From Planctomycetaceae bacterium (GTDB lineage Bacteria > Planctomycetota > Planctomycetia > Planctomycetales > Planctomycetaceae), in contig DOCI01000319.1 of the NCBI GenBank assembly GCA_003503535.1, positions 6,401 to 13,813 of the forward strand: a stretch of 7,413 nt of DNA. Direction: 5' to 3'. The notes under the pieces are model-generated. The model was not told where the DNA came from and made no database searches. It was given only the letters and a program-made list of their open reading frames with translations. Each line of letters opens with the position of its first letter. Within the stretch, counting starts at the first letter, position 1. This document shows positions 1 to 7,413 of the stretch, piece by piece. A program made the translations under genes and the position numbers.

Positions 1-2
1 CG

Positions 3-131
3 AAGTGATGGGCGTGGTGATTTGCCAGATACCGTTGATGATTTAGAAATTGTCGTTGCATCGATCGAGTTCATTTCATGGACGTCGATTTATAAGCGAC
101 CACGCCCATCCTTCCGCTGCGCTCCACTCTG
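3..131 (-). repeat. 129-bp intergenic repeat, copy A (inverted relative to copy B at 3813-3941)
   Basis: Read on the minus strand, this stretch aligns without gaps to 3813-3941 over exactly 129 bases, with about 88 identities counted by hand (68%). Conservation is concentrated at the ends: 34 of 38 bases match at 94-131, and the opposite end (3-22) is also nearly identical, while the centre is only about 55% identical. Inside the copy, GATGGGCGTGGT (7-18) is the exact reverse complement of 99-110, so the element has 12-bp terminal inverted repeats. A further shared block, GAG-N-GTGCCACCC, lies at 131-143. The left end may continue beyond the window. I infer a MITE-like or REP-like non-coding element of the kind dispersed in planctomycete genomes. 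Confidence 0.72.
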
Positions 132-194
132 AGCGTGCCACCCGGATTCGACATGGTTTTCAAATTCTCATCCCTGCAATCCCACTCGCCGCAC

Positions 195-223
195 TGTTCA
201 CATTCTGCAAACATACTTATGAT
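195..223 (+). promoter_or_regulatory. Weak candidate promoter for the EF-G gene
   Basis: TATGAT (218-223) matches five of six bases of a sigma70 -10 box. Seventeen bases upstream lies TGTTCA (195-200), a poor -35 box with three of six matches. A consensus TTGACA also occurs at 223-228, but no -10 sits at the right distance from it. The gene at 290 must be transcribed from this spacer or from further upstream; nothing stronger is visible between the repeat and the start codon. Confidence 0.22.
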
Positions 224-289
224 TGACAAAACTCGGGGATTTTCCGGGAACTCAATCCAACCAATTTATCAATAAAATCAGTTGAAATC

Positions 290-2374
<2,085 letters not shown>

Positions 2375-2420
2375 TTTTTCGGTAAGCAGGAAAATGAAGA
2401 TGATTGAATCGGATTTGTGT

Positions 2421-2436
2421 CAAAACTGGAGTTTTG
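2421..2436 (+). terminator. Small stem-loop after the EF-G gene, weak terminator candidate
   Basis: CAAAAC-TGGA-GTTTTG forms a perfect 6-bp stem with a 4-nt loop, 46 bases after the EF-G stop codon. The stem is A+T-rich and no run of T follows, so it is a poor intrinsic terminator. An alternative overlapping pairing of ACTGGAG (2425-2431) with CTCCGGT (2441-2447), including one G-T wobble, is also possible. Confidence 0.2.
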
Positions 2437-2454
2437 CAAATCTCCGGTCAATCA

Positions 2455-2481
2455 TAACCCGACGCGTCAGCGAGGGGCCGG
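2455..2481 (+). repeat. 27-bp planctomycete intergenic repeat, copy 1
   Basis: The unit begins TAACCCGACGCGTCAGCG and continues to 2481. It matches the reverse complement of 2596-2622 at 25 of 27 positions and 7280-7306 at 26 of 27. Translated, it gives the peptide NPTRQRG, which I recall turning up often in spurious planctomycete gene calls. It forms the left arm of a 168-bp inverted-repeat element together with 2596-2622. Confidence 0.85.
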
Positions 2482-2522
2482 TGTGGAATTCATAATCAGC
2501 TGTAACTTATCCATTTTTACTC

Positions 2523-2539
2523 GTTCACAAGATGTGAAC
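2523..2539 (+). repeat. Perfect 7-bp stem, 3-nt loop palindrome inside the inverted-repeat element
   Basis: GTTCACA-AGA-TGTGAAC is an exact dyad lying roughly midway between the two 27-bp repeat arms. It is followed by CTTGGGGACAATTAGGACGC, which from memory resembles sequences beside RAYT (REP-associated tyrosine transposase) genes. It could be a structural or transposase-recognition hairpin of the repeat. It is far from the EF-G stop and lacks a T run, so a terminator role is less likely. Confidence 0.6.
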
Positions 2540-2595
2540 TTGGGGACAATTAGGACGCATTTAATATCAAAATTAGACGGATTGAGAATCGGAAA

Positions 2596-2622
2596 CCGTC
2601 CCCTCGCTGACGCTTCGGGTTA
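2596..2622 (-). repeat. 27-bp planctomycete intergenic repeat, copy 2 (inverted)
   Basis: Read on the minus strand this is the same unit as 2455-2481 and 7280-7306, differing at two positions from each. With 2455-2481 it makes 27-bp terminal inverted repeats around a 114-bp centre. A decayed half-unit follows at 2627-2638 in the opposite orientation. Confidence 0.85.
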
Positions 2623-2711
2623 AGCTGCGTTAGCGAGGTCATACTCTGTCATCGCGGTCTTTCTTAAAACTTCAGTTAAAAAGAATTGTGTAGATTTTCA
2701 AAATATATGGA

Positions 2712-2739
2712 TTGATATGTCGTAACATGACGATATAAT
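2712..2739 (+). promoter_or_regulatory. Promoter of arsR
   Basis: TTGATA (2712-2717, five of six matches) and TATAAT (2734-2739, exact) are separated by 16 bases, the best sigma70-type promoter in the window. A+T-rich sequence lies just upstream. Transcription would begin near 2746, almost at the ribosome-binding site, giving a very short leader. The repressor operator occupies the spacer and overlaps the -10 box. Confidence 0.7.
2715..2737 (+). promoter_or_regulatory. Operator 1 (autoregulatory ArsR-type site)
   Basis: The core ATATGTCGTAACAT (2715-2728), followed after two bases by CGATA, is repeated at 3095-3115 before the next gene. Here the site has clear dyad symmetry: TCGT (2720-2723) pairs with ACGA (2730-2733) and TAT (2716-2718) with ATA (2735-2737). 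Its place between the -35 and -10 boxes fits simple repression by the product of the downstream gene. Confidence 0.72.
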
Positions 2740-2757
2740 TGAGCAAGAGGTTATCCA

Positions 2758-3072
2758 ATGGCAACAAAATCGAAAACTAAAGAAAAGCCACTCATTTCAC
2801 TGACAGCCTTAGAGCAGGCTGCTGAGTGTCTGAAAATTCTGGCTCATCCGCATCGATTGCGAATTGTGCAGATGTTGCTCAATGGTCGCTATACGGTCGG
2901 ACAACTTGCTGAAGCCTGTGAGATCCCCAGCCACATGGCCTCCGAACATTTGAGGCTGATGCAACGTTGTGGATTCCTGGAAAGCGAAAAGGAAGGCCGG
3001 AAAGCTTATTATAAGGTCGTGGAGCCTCACCTGGCACAAATTATGACATGCATCGAATCCCGTTTTGGGTGA
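2758..3072 (+). CDS. ArsR/SmtB-family transcriptional repressor, YgaV/BigR-like context
   Basis: A 104-aa protein, the normal length for this winged-helix family. The start follows the family profile: KILAHPHRLRIVQML (26-40), helix-turn-helix VGQLAEACEIPSHMASEHLRLM (47-68) and wing residues EGRKAYYKV (79-87). The ATG is confirmed by AGAGG (2746-2750) seven bases upstream. The gene sits 71 bp before a YgaP-like rhodanese, as ygaV does in E. coli, and both carry the same operator core, so it probably represses itself and the rhodanese and is released by sulfide, reactive sulfur or another thiol-active signal. It lacks an ELCVCDL-type metal motif. Cysteines are at 24, 54, 71 and 98. The position of the first sensor Cys in YgaV/BigR appears to be Gln38, so the sensing chemistry may differ. 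The ligand is an inference. Confidence 0.93.
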   Translation: MATKSKTKEKPLISLTALEQAAECLKILAHPHRLRIVQMLLNGRYTVGQLAEACEIPSHMASEHLRLMQRCGFLESEKEGRKAYYKVVEPHLAQIMTCIESRFG

Positions 3073-3086
3073 GGGTTGCATTTTTT

Positions 3087-3117
3087 TTGAAAAAATATGT
3101 CGTAACATCTCGATAAT
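3087..3117 (+). promoter_or_regulatory. Candidate promoter of the rhodanese gene
   Basis: TTGAAA (3087-3092, five of six matches) and GATAAT (3112-3117, five of six) are spaced by 19 bases, longer than optimal. A T8-G-A6 tract at 3081-3095 precedes and overlaps it and could bend DNA or act as an UP element. The long spacer may make expression weak or activator-dependent. The operator fills the spacer and overlaps the -10. Confidence 0.45.
3095..3115 (+). promoter_or_regulatory. Operator 2 (second copy of the ArsR-type site)
   Basis: ATATGTCGTAACAT (3095-3108) is identical over 14 bases to 2715-2728, and CGATA (3111-3115) follows at the same distance. Its dyad is less perfect than operator 1: TCG (3100-3102) pairs with CGA (3111-3113) but the next position is broken. 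The inner ATGT-N4-ACAT dyad is intact in both. The match suggests that the upstream repressor controls both genes, perhaps with lower affinity here. Confidence 0.72.
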
Positions 3118-3143
3118 AGAACTCTACTGGATGGGAACTCAAA

Positions 3144-3707
3144 ATGAGCACGTCATCAACAATTACACCGGATCAACTGCAGGAAATAATGGGGTCAAAT
3201 CGGGACCTGGATTTGATTGATGTTCGCACACCTGCTGAATTTCAGGAACTGCATGTGAAATCCGCTCGAAATGTCCCGCTCGATAAGTTGGATCCAAATG
3301 CGATTGTCAAAGAGCGCAACGGATCAGCCGAGGAGCCCGTTTACATGATTTGCCGATCGGGCAGCAGGGGAGAAATGGCGTGTCAGAAATTCCAAAAGGC
3401 TGGACTCTCCAATGCTGTGAATGTCGTGGGAGGAACAATGGCCTGCGAAGAAGCGGGCCTGCCGGTGGTTCGTGGCCGAAAGGTTATGTCACTCGAACGT
3501 CAGGTTCGCATTGCAGCCGGTTCACTTGTTGTCATCGGGACCGCTCTCGGCGCGTTCGTCCATCCGGGTTTTCTGGGAATAGCCGCATTCGTGGGAGCCG
3601 GATTGGTTTTCGCGGGAATTACCGATACCTGTGGCATGGGAATGATGCTGGCCCGCATGCCCTGGAACCAGTGCTCTGGAAATACGTCATCCTGCAGCAC
3701 AAAGTAA
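3144..3707 (+). CDS. YgaP-like membrane-anchored rhodanese (rhodanese domain plus DUF2892)
   Basis: A 187-aa inner-membrane sulfurtransferase. Residues 7-109 form a rhodanese domain: LIDVRTPAEF (24-33), active-site loop CRSGSR (70-75) with catalytic Cys70, and NVVGGTMACEEAGLPV before the domain end. Residues 116-176 are the YgaP transmembrane domain (DUF2892): SLERQVRIAAG, two hydrophobic helices at about 121-139 and 143-160, then CGMGMMLARMPWNQ. E. coli YgaP has the same two-part layout and the same MPWNQ ending. Rhodaneses move sulfane sulfur through a Cys persulfide to acceptors such as thiols or cyanide; the natural acceptor here is unknown. The gene lies 71 bp after arsR with its own operator and promoter. 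It carries an extra 11-residue tail after MPWNQ with two cysteines (177 and 184). The ribosome-binding site is weak (GGATGGGA, 3129-3136). Confidence 0.93.
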   Translation: MSTSSTITPDQLQEIMGSNRDLDLIDVRTPAEFQELHVKSARNVPLDKLDPNAIVKERNGSAEEPVYMICRSGSRGEMACQKFQKAGLSNAVNVVGGTMACEEAGLPVVRGRKVMSLERQVRIAAGSLVVIGTALGAFVHPGFLGIAAFVGAGLVFAGITDTCGMGMMLARMPWNQCSGNTSSCSTK

Positions 3708-3812
3708 ATGCAGTCCTACTGGATCGTTCCGATTAATACTTCGAATTGTGTGCCACTGGCCCCCTGAAATTTAATGGGAACAGGCCAATACGCTCTGATT
3801 GAAAACGTGAAA

Positions 3813-3941
3813 CAGAGTGGAGCAAAGAGGCAGGATGGGCGTGGTCGCTTCGGGAACGGCGTTCAATTCATGATTTCGAGACTTGCAAAAACACTTTTCA
3901 GACGGGTAACAGTTTTCGAGACATCCCCACACCCATCACTT
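3813..3941 (+). repeat. 129-bp intergenic repeat, copy B
   Basis: This aligns ungapped to the reverse complement of 3-131 with about 68% identity, rising to 34 of 38 at 3813-3850 and about 18 of 20 at the far end. Its own terminal inverted repeats are GATGGGCGTGGT (3834-3845) and the imperfect partner at 3926-3937 (10 of 12). GAG-T-GTGCCACCC follows at 3948-3960, as GAG-C-GTGCCACCC does at 131-143 beside copy A. The two copies enclose the EF-G, arsR and rhodanese genes in inverted orientation. Confidence 0.72.
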
Positions 3942-4009
3942 TATGCAGAGTGTGCCACCCACAGGATTCTGTAAAATGAAGTAAGAATGAACGGAATTTC
4001 CGCTGACAA

Positions 4010-4038
4010 TTGACCTCAGGAGATTCGAGAGAGACAAT
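4010..4038 (+). promoter_or_regulatory. Weak candidate promoter for the sulfatase gene
   Basis: TTGACC (4010-4015, five of six matches) and GACAAT (4033-4038, four of six) are separated by 17 bases. This would give a leader of about 95 bases before the ATG at 4141. No operator-like dyad is obvious around it. Confidence 0.28.
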
Positions 4039-4140
4039 AAATGGCAACTCGTCTCACAATGTTTTCAAAATGCGCACGTGGATCAAGAGTGAGAATGGGA
4101 GTGACTCCAGCGCAGAGCATGACAGCACTCAGAAAGTTTC

Positions 4141-5637
4141 ATGATGTCGATATTTTTTTCCTGGACACAGGTCAGCACAAACCAGTCATGCCCGCATCAT
4201 TTGCTCAATAGAATAACATCCCAGGTCATGTTGCTACTTGCAGCAGTGATTCTGCATTTCTTTCCTGCGCAATCATTCGCGGCCGAGTCCGCCACTCGGC
4301 CGAATATCATTTTCATTCTCGCCGATGACCTCGGCTATGGAGATCTCGGCTGCTTTGGTCAGGAGAAAATCAAAACTCCGAATCTCGATCAAATGGCAGC
4401 CGAGGGAATGAAATTCACGAACTTTTACGCCGGAGCAACCGTCTGCGCTCCTTCCCGTTGCGTTCTCATGACGGGCTTGCACACAGGTCATTGTGAAGTT
4501 CGGGGAAACTCCGCATCAAATATCCAGCGATTGCGGGATGAAGATGTCACGATTGCCGAAGTGCTTCAGGACTCGGGGTATCGCACCGCTCTGATCGGGA
4601 AATGGGGCCTTGGCGAACCGGGCGGTGGAGAGGCTGGCTTTCCGAATAAACAAGGTTTCGATTACAGCTTCGGCTATCTTTCTCAGCATCAGGCTCACAA
4701 TTACTATCCGGAAATTCTCTGGCGAAATGGCGAGAAGATTCAGCTGAGAAACGTCGTCAATAAAGTGAAAACCGGCGAATGGGGATCAGCGGGCTGGGCG
4801 ACGAAACGCGTCGATTATTCTCACGACCTGTTTATGGAAGACACCAGCAAATTTATTGCCGATCAGAAATCAGGCAAACCCTTTTTCCTGTATCTTGCCC
4901 TGACTATCCCCCACGCAAATAACGAAGGGACACGCGGCACCGGCAATGGGCAGGAAGTTCCCGATTACGGCATCTATTCTGAAAAGGATTGGAGTGATCC
5001 TGACAAAGGCCAGGCCGCAATGATCACCCGCATGGACACCGGCATCGGCGAATTATTCAAGCAACTCAAGTCTCAGGGACTCGATGAAGAAACCCTCGTC
5101 ATCTTCACATCCGATAATGGACACCACAAAGAAGGGGGTAACAACCCGGAGACATTCGACCCCAACGGGCCTCTCCGAGGAATGAAACGCGATCTGTATG
5201 AAGGAGGCATCCGCGTTCCAACAATCGCCCGCTGGCCAGGGCATATTCAGCCGGGCAGTGAGACAGATCACATCGCCTACTTCGGCGATTTCTTCGCCAC
5301 TGCCTGTGAACTGGCCAATGCGAAAACACCGAAAAACCTCGACAGTATTTCCTTCGTCCCTGTCATGACCGGGCATCCCAAACAGCAGTCAGAACACGAC
5401 TATCTCTACTGGGAATTCTACGAAAGAGAATCGAAGCAAGCTGTTCGCAAAAAAAACTGGAAAGCGATCCGCATCCCCATGTTTGACGGCAAAGTTGAGG
5501 ATTACGATCTCTCCAAAGATCTCGGCGAAGAAAATAATATCGCCAGCGAGCATCCCGAAATTGTCCAGCAAATGACGAATTTGATGGATGAGGCTCACAT
5601 TTCGCATCCCAACTGGAAAACACGCGGCAAGAACTGA
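4141..5637 (+). CDS. Secreted sulfatase, S1 family (formylglycine-dependent, arylsulfatase-type)
   Basis: A 498-aa hydrolase of sulfate esters, probably acting on sulfated glycans outside the cytoplasm. A hydrophobic stretch (about 29-41) ending PAQSFAAES suggests a Sec signal cleaved near 47-48. The n-region from the first Met is long (29 aa), so Met30 (ATG at 4228) is an alternative start. Active-site residues seen: Asp62-Asp63 (calcium), Cys102 in CAPSR (102-106), the C-x-P-x-R signal for conversion to formylglycine, with Arg106; Lys154 in GKWGLG; His258 in IPHAN; Asp325-Asn326 in SDNGHH; Lys349 in GMKRD. Length and order fit the family. Signature II reads GKWGLG, so Gly156 replaces the usual His of GKWHLG; I recall this in a subgroup of planctomycete and Bacteroidetes sulfatases. 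The exact substrate cannot be told. No maturase or sulfatase cluster is in the window, so the formylglycine-generating enzyme must be elsewhere. Confidence 0.94.
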   Translation: MMSIFFSWTQVSTNQSCPHHLLNRITSQVMLLLAAVILHFFPAQSFAAESATRPNIIFILADDLGYGDLGCFGQEKIKTPNLDQMAAEGMKFTNFYAGATVCAPSRCVLMTGLHTGHCEVRGNSASNIQRLRDEDVTIAEVLQDSGYRTALIGKWGLGEPGGGEAGFPNKQGFDYSFGYLSQHQAHNYYPEILWRNGEKIQLRNVVNKVKTGEWGSAGWATKRVDYSHDLFMEDTSKFIADQKSGKPFFLYLALTIPHANNEGTRGTGNGQEVPDYGIYSEKDWSDPDKGQAAMITRMDTGIGELFKQLKSQGLDEETLVIFTSDNGHHKEGGNNPETFDPNGPLRGMKRDLYEGGIRVPTIARWPGHIQPGSETDHIAYFGDFFATACELANAKTPKNLDSISFVPVMTGHPKQQSEHDYLYWEFYERESKQAVRKKNWKAIRIPMFDGKVEDYDLSKDLGEENNIASEHPEIVQQMTNLMDEAHISHPNWKTRGKN

Positions 5638-5738
5638 GATTCTTTAGACTTCCAGTTTCTTATGGTCAGGCTCTCGTTTATAGTGTCTTCGGAACATTCA
5701 GAATCGACAATTTTAGTCAGGTGTGCAGCTGTTAAGTT

Positions 5739-5743
5739 GAGGG
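5739..5743 (+). promoter_or_regulatory. Shine-Dalgarno GAGGG deciding a GTG start for the monooxygenase
   Basis: GAGGG lies five bases before GTG at 5749, good ribosome-binding geometry. The upstream in-frame ATG at 5662 has no such sequence, and the 29 codons between them use AGG, ATA and TTA, unlike the body of the gene. GTG at 5749 is therefore preferred. Confidence 0.55.
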
Positions 5744-5748
5744 ACGAA

Positions 5749-7227
5749 GTGACGCGAAACGGGCCAGAAGGGAGTTTGAATTCGGGGCAGCCAACCATCG
5801 TGATTGTGGGGGCGGGTGTCAGCGGCATCTGCATGGCGATTCAGCTGAAGCGGGCAGGCTATCGGTCCGTCACCATCCTTGAGAAATCGAACGATTTCGG
5901 CGGAACCTGGCTCGAAAACCGTTACCCCGGCTGCGGTTGCGATGTCCCGGCCATGCTTTACTCGTTCTCGTTTGCTCTCAAGTCCAACTGGTCCCGCCTC
6001 TATGCCCTCCAACCCGAGTTGCTCGAATACTTTAAAGAGACGGCCCACCGGTACGATCTCCCCTCAATCACACGATTTGGCGAAACGGTCGATCAGGCCC
6101 GTTTCGATGAAGCGACCGGACTCTGGAACATCCAGCTGGAATCTGGCGAAGCACTCACTGCCAACATTTTCATCAGCAGTGTCGGCCAGTTGAACCGACC
6201 AAGCATTCCGAATCTGCCTGGAGCCGATCAGTTTGAAGGCCAGCAATTTCACTCGGCTCGCTGGAATCACGATTTTGATTTTCAGGATAAGAAAGTAGCC
6301 GTCATCGGCAACGGAGCTTCAGCGATTCAGCTGATTCCCGAAATCTCAAAACAAACCCGTCAGACATACATCTTTCAGCGATCTGCCAATTACATCGCCC
6401 CTCGAAATGATCACACCTATTCGGGATTGAAAACCGCCTGCTTCCGCTGGATCCCCGGCTATGCCCGGCTGTATCGATCCTACCTGTTCTGGCGACATGA
6501 ATATCGAATCAAACTCTACCGGCGAAACAGTGTGTTGAATAAGAATTTTCGACACTGGCTTCTCAAAAAAATGCGCGAGCGAACGCCAAAGAAACTGTGG
6601 CGAACAGTGATCCCCAAATATCCGGCTGGCTGCAAACGGGTTCTGCTTTCCGATGACTATCTGCAATGCCTGAGACAGGAAAATGTCGAAATCATCGACC
6701 ATGGCGTGACTTCACTAACTTCTGACGGAGTTGTCGCGGGCGAGGAGAATTATCCCGTCGATGCCATCGTTTATGCGACCGGTTTTAAGTCGACTGAATT
6801 TCTCTCGCCGATGGAAGTGATCGGCCGAAACGGTCTGGATATCAATACCGCCTGGCAAGCCCGCCCGAAAACCTGGTACGGCGTGATGGCTCACGGCTTT
6901 CCCAACTTTTTCATGCTTTACGGACCGAATACCAACCTGGGGCATAATTCGATCATCTTTATGATCGAATGCCAAGTCAAACTGATCATGAACTCCCTCA
7001 AGATTATGCAAAAGCAGCATGTCAGCACAATCGAGGTCACCGAATCAGCCGTCGAAGAATTCGATAAGAAACTCCAGTCCGACCTCGACAAATTCATCTG
7101 GAACGAAGACTGCGGCAACTGGTACACCAATCAAACCGGAAATATCGTCAACAACTGGTCCGGTGCCCCCACACGCTACTGGTGGGAAACGAGAAGCGTC
7201 AATCAAAAATCGTTCGAACTGAAATGA
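5749..7227 (+). CDS. Flavin-dependent monooxygenase, type I Baeyer-Villiger-like (CzcO family)
   Basis: A 492-aa FAD/NADPH enzyme (521 aa if read from the ATG at 5662). Residues are counted from GTG 5749. FAD Rossmann motif GAGVSG (21-26) ends in Glu45, the ribose-binding acid. GGTWLENRYPGCGCD (51-65) fits the type I BVMO pattern [AG]GxWxxxx[FY]P[GM]xxxD. The BVMO fingerprint FEGQQFHSARWN (162-173) keeps F-x-G-x3-H-x3-W but has Asn173 where Pro or Asp is usual. A second, NADPH-binding Rossmann motif GNGASA lies at 187-192, and DAIVYATGF (338-346) is the late flavoprotein motif. No signal peptide or convincing membrane helix is seen, so it is cytosolic or peripheral. Family members insert oxygen next to ketones or oxidise other soft nucleophiles and hydrocarbons; the substrate here is unknown. 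It follows the sulfatase on the same strand by 111 bp, but no functional link is evident. Confidence 0.92.
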   Translation: MTRNGPEGSLNSGQPTIVIVGAGVSGICMAIQLKRAGYRSVTILEKSNDFGGTWLENRYPGCGCDVPAMLYSFSFALKSNWSRLYALQPELLEYFKETAHRYDLPSITRFGETVDQARFDEATGLWNIQLESGEALTANIFISSVGQLNRPSIPNLPGADQFEGQQFHSARWNHDFDFQDKKVAVIGNGASAIQLIPEISKQTRQTYIFQRSANYIAPRNDHTYSGLKTACFRWIPGYARLYRSYLFWRHEYRIKLYRRNSVLNKNFRHWLLKKMRERTPKKLWRTVIPKYPAGCKRVLLSDDYLQCLRQENVEIIDHGVTSLTSDGVVAGEENYPVDAIVYATGFKSTEFLSPMEVIGRNGLDINTAWQARPKTWYGVMAHGFPNFFMLYGPNTNLGHNSIIFMIECQVKLIMNSLKIMQKQHVSTIEVTESAVEEFDKKLQSDLDKFIWNEDCGNWYTNQTGNIVNNWSGAPTRYWWETRSVNQKSFELK

Positions 7228-7241
7228 TTGACGCTCCAATC

Positions 7242-7254
7242 TTAACCCGAAGCC
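7242..7254 (+). repeat. Truncated copy of the 27-bp repeat
   Basis: TTAACCCGAAGCCG carries only the first part of the unit. Together with the preceding bases it gives the 14-base direct repeat CAATCTTAACCCGA at 7237-7250 and 7274-7287, a sign of local duplication or slippage during repeat insertion. It begins 15 bases after the monooxygenase stop codon. Confidence 0.55.
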
Positions 7255-7279
7255 GCACCCCATTTTGCATGAACAATCT

Positions 7280-7306
7280 TAACCCGACGCGTCAGCGAGG
7301 GGACGG
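7280..7306 (+). repeat. 27-bp planctomycete intergenic repeat, copy 3
   Basis: Matches 2455-2481 at 26 of 27 positions and the reverse complement of 2596-2622 at 26 of 27. The sequence after it (7307-7413) shares no obvious identity with the centre of the 2455-2622 element and no inverted partner appears before the window ends, so the partner may lie beyond. No gene or terminator is seen in 7307-7413. Confidence 0.85.
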
Positions 7307-7413
7307 CGTTCTATGATTTTCGGTTCTCATGGTTAAAACACGCCTTCAATTGCAATTCAATCAGCAAATTGTAGTATTCCAACTACCGCAAAATGTCTTG
7401 TAAGTTCAATATC

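Larger units (their letters stand above)
2375..2711. other. Intergenic spacer filled by repeat sequence
   Basis: No credible gene lies between the EF-G stop and the arsR promoter. The spacer holds a small stem-loop just after the EF-G gene (2421-2436), an inverted pair of 27-bp repeats (2455-2481 and 2596-2622) and a perfect hairpin (2523-2539). A degenerate half-copy, GCGTTAGCGAGG, lies at 2627-2638. From about 2660 to 2710 the DNA turns strongly A+T-rich, which may act as an UP element for the following promoter. A 68-codon open frame at 2417-2623 is repeat translation, not a gene. Confidence 0.7.
3708..4140. other. Intergenic spacer dominated by a repeat element
   Basis: No convincing gene. 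Soon after the rhodanese stop lies GTGTGCCACTGGCC (3748-3761), whose TGGCC can pair with GGCCA at 3783-3787; no T run follows, so it is not a clear terminator and may belong to the repeat. The 129-bp repeat copy B occupies 3813-3941 and its GTGCCACCC extension ends at 3960. The remaining stretch to 4140 holds a weak promoter candidate. Open frames at 3774-3974 and 4041-4211 have no family resemblance. Confidence 0.65.

Noticed and set aside
1..132. Open reading frame entering from the left edge (frame 1) and ending at a TGA near 130
   Set aside because: Most of it is repeat copy A, including the translated terminal inverted repeats. Only about 43 codons are visible, so a real gene end cannot be supported.
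74..214. 46-codon minus-strand open frame
   Set aside because: More than half is repeat copy A read backwards, and it has no ribosome-binding site or family resemblance.
2417..2623. 68-codon open frame on the plus strand
   Set aside because: It lies almost wholly within the inverted-repeat element. Its NPTRQRG and PLADASG peptides are translations of the two repeat arms.
3073..3095. T8 tract followed by A6 after arsR as an intrinsic terminator
   Set aside because: No G+C-rich stem precedes the T run; the tract is better read as part of the next promoter.
3350..3736. 128-codon plus-strand frame overlapping the rhodanese gene
   Set aside because: Shadow frame of the rhodanese/DUF2892 gene, whose protein shows clear domain motifs.
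3774..3974. 66-codon open frame on the plus strand
   Set aside because: It spans repeat copy B and encodes low-complexity basic sequence with no recognisable family.
4041..4211. 56-codon open frame starting ATGGCAACTCG and overlapping the sulfatase start
   Set aside because: No close Shine-Dalgarno, overlaps a well-supported gene out of frame, and has no recognisable family. An upstream leader ORF cannot be excluded but has no positive evidence.
2455..7306. Repeats considered as a CRISPR array
   Set aside because: The units are dispersed, in both orientations and without regular spacers, and no cas gene is present.
7330..7404. 24-codon open frame starting ATGGTTAAAACACG
   Set aside because: Very short, no ribosome-binding site, and follows directly after repeat copy 3.

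Overview
The window reads as a chromosomal segment of a planctomycete (Planctomycetota, Planctomycetia). This rests on four things: the style of the EF-G paralogue, a secreted formylglycine sulfatase, the intergenic repeat families (one carrying the 'TAACCCGA-GCGTCAGCGAGGGG' core), and mostly weak Shine-Dalgarno sequences. This is recognition by family and repeat style; no species can be named. All five supported genes lie on the + strand.

Layout. (1) Positions 1-289 are intergenic and hold one copy of a 129-bp repeat. (2) Positions 290-2374 encode a complete 694-aa elongation factor G paralogue. It stands alone, with no rpsL, rpsG or tuf beside it, and the tips of its domain IV are diverged, which favours the spdEFG2/mtEF-G2-like branch over the ordinary translocase. 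(3) Positions 2375-2757 hold an inverted pair of 27-bp planctomycete repeats around a perfect hairpin, then a near-consensus promoter. (4) Positions 2758-3072 encode an ArsR-family repressor and 3144-3707 a YgaP-like membrane rhodanese. The same 14-bp operator core precedes both genes, so the pair looks like a self-contained sulfur-stress module comparable to E. coli ygaV-ygaP. (5) Positions 3708-4140 are intergenic and hold the second copy of the 129-bp repeat, inverted relative to the first. (6) Positions 4141-5637 encode an exported sulfatase. (7) Positions about 5749-7227 encode a Baeyer-Villiger-type flavin monooxygenase, most likely starting at a GTG. (8) Positions 7228-7413 are intergenic with further copies of the 27-bp repeat.

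Functional links. Only arsR-ygaP has strong evidence of working together, through adjacency, matching operators and the known ygaVP pairing. EF-G, sulfatase and monooxygenase look like independent transcription units separated by repeat-filled spacers. No tRNA, rRNA, CRISPR array, complete transposase gene or defence system is visible. I found no clearly new multi-gene system. The items most worth a second look are the twin operators, the unusual cysteine set of the repressor, the altered EF-G tip loops and the paired inverted repeats.
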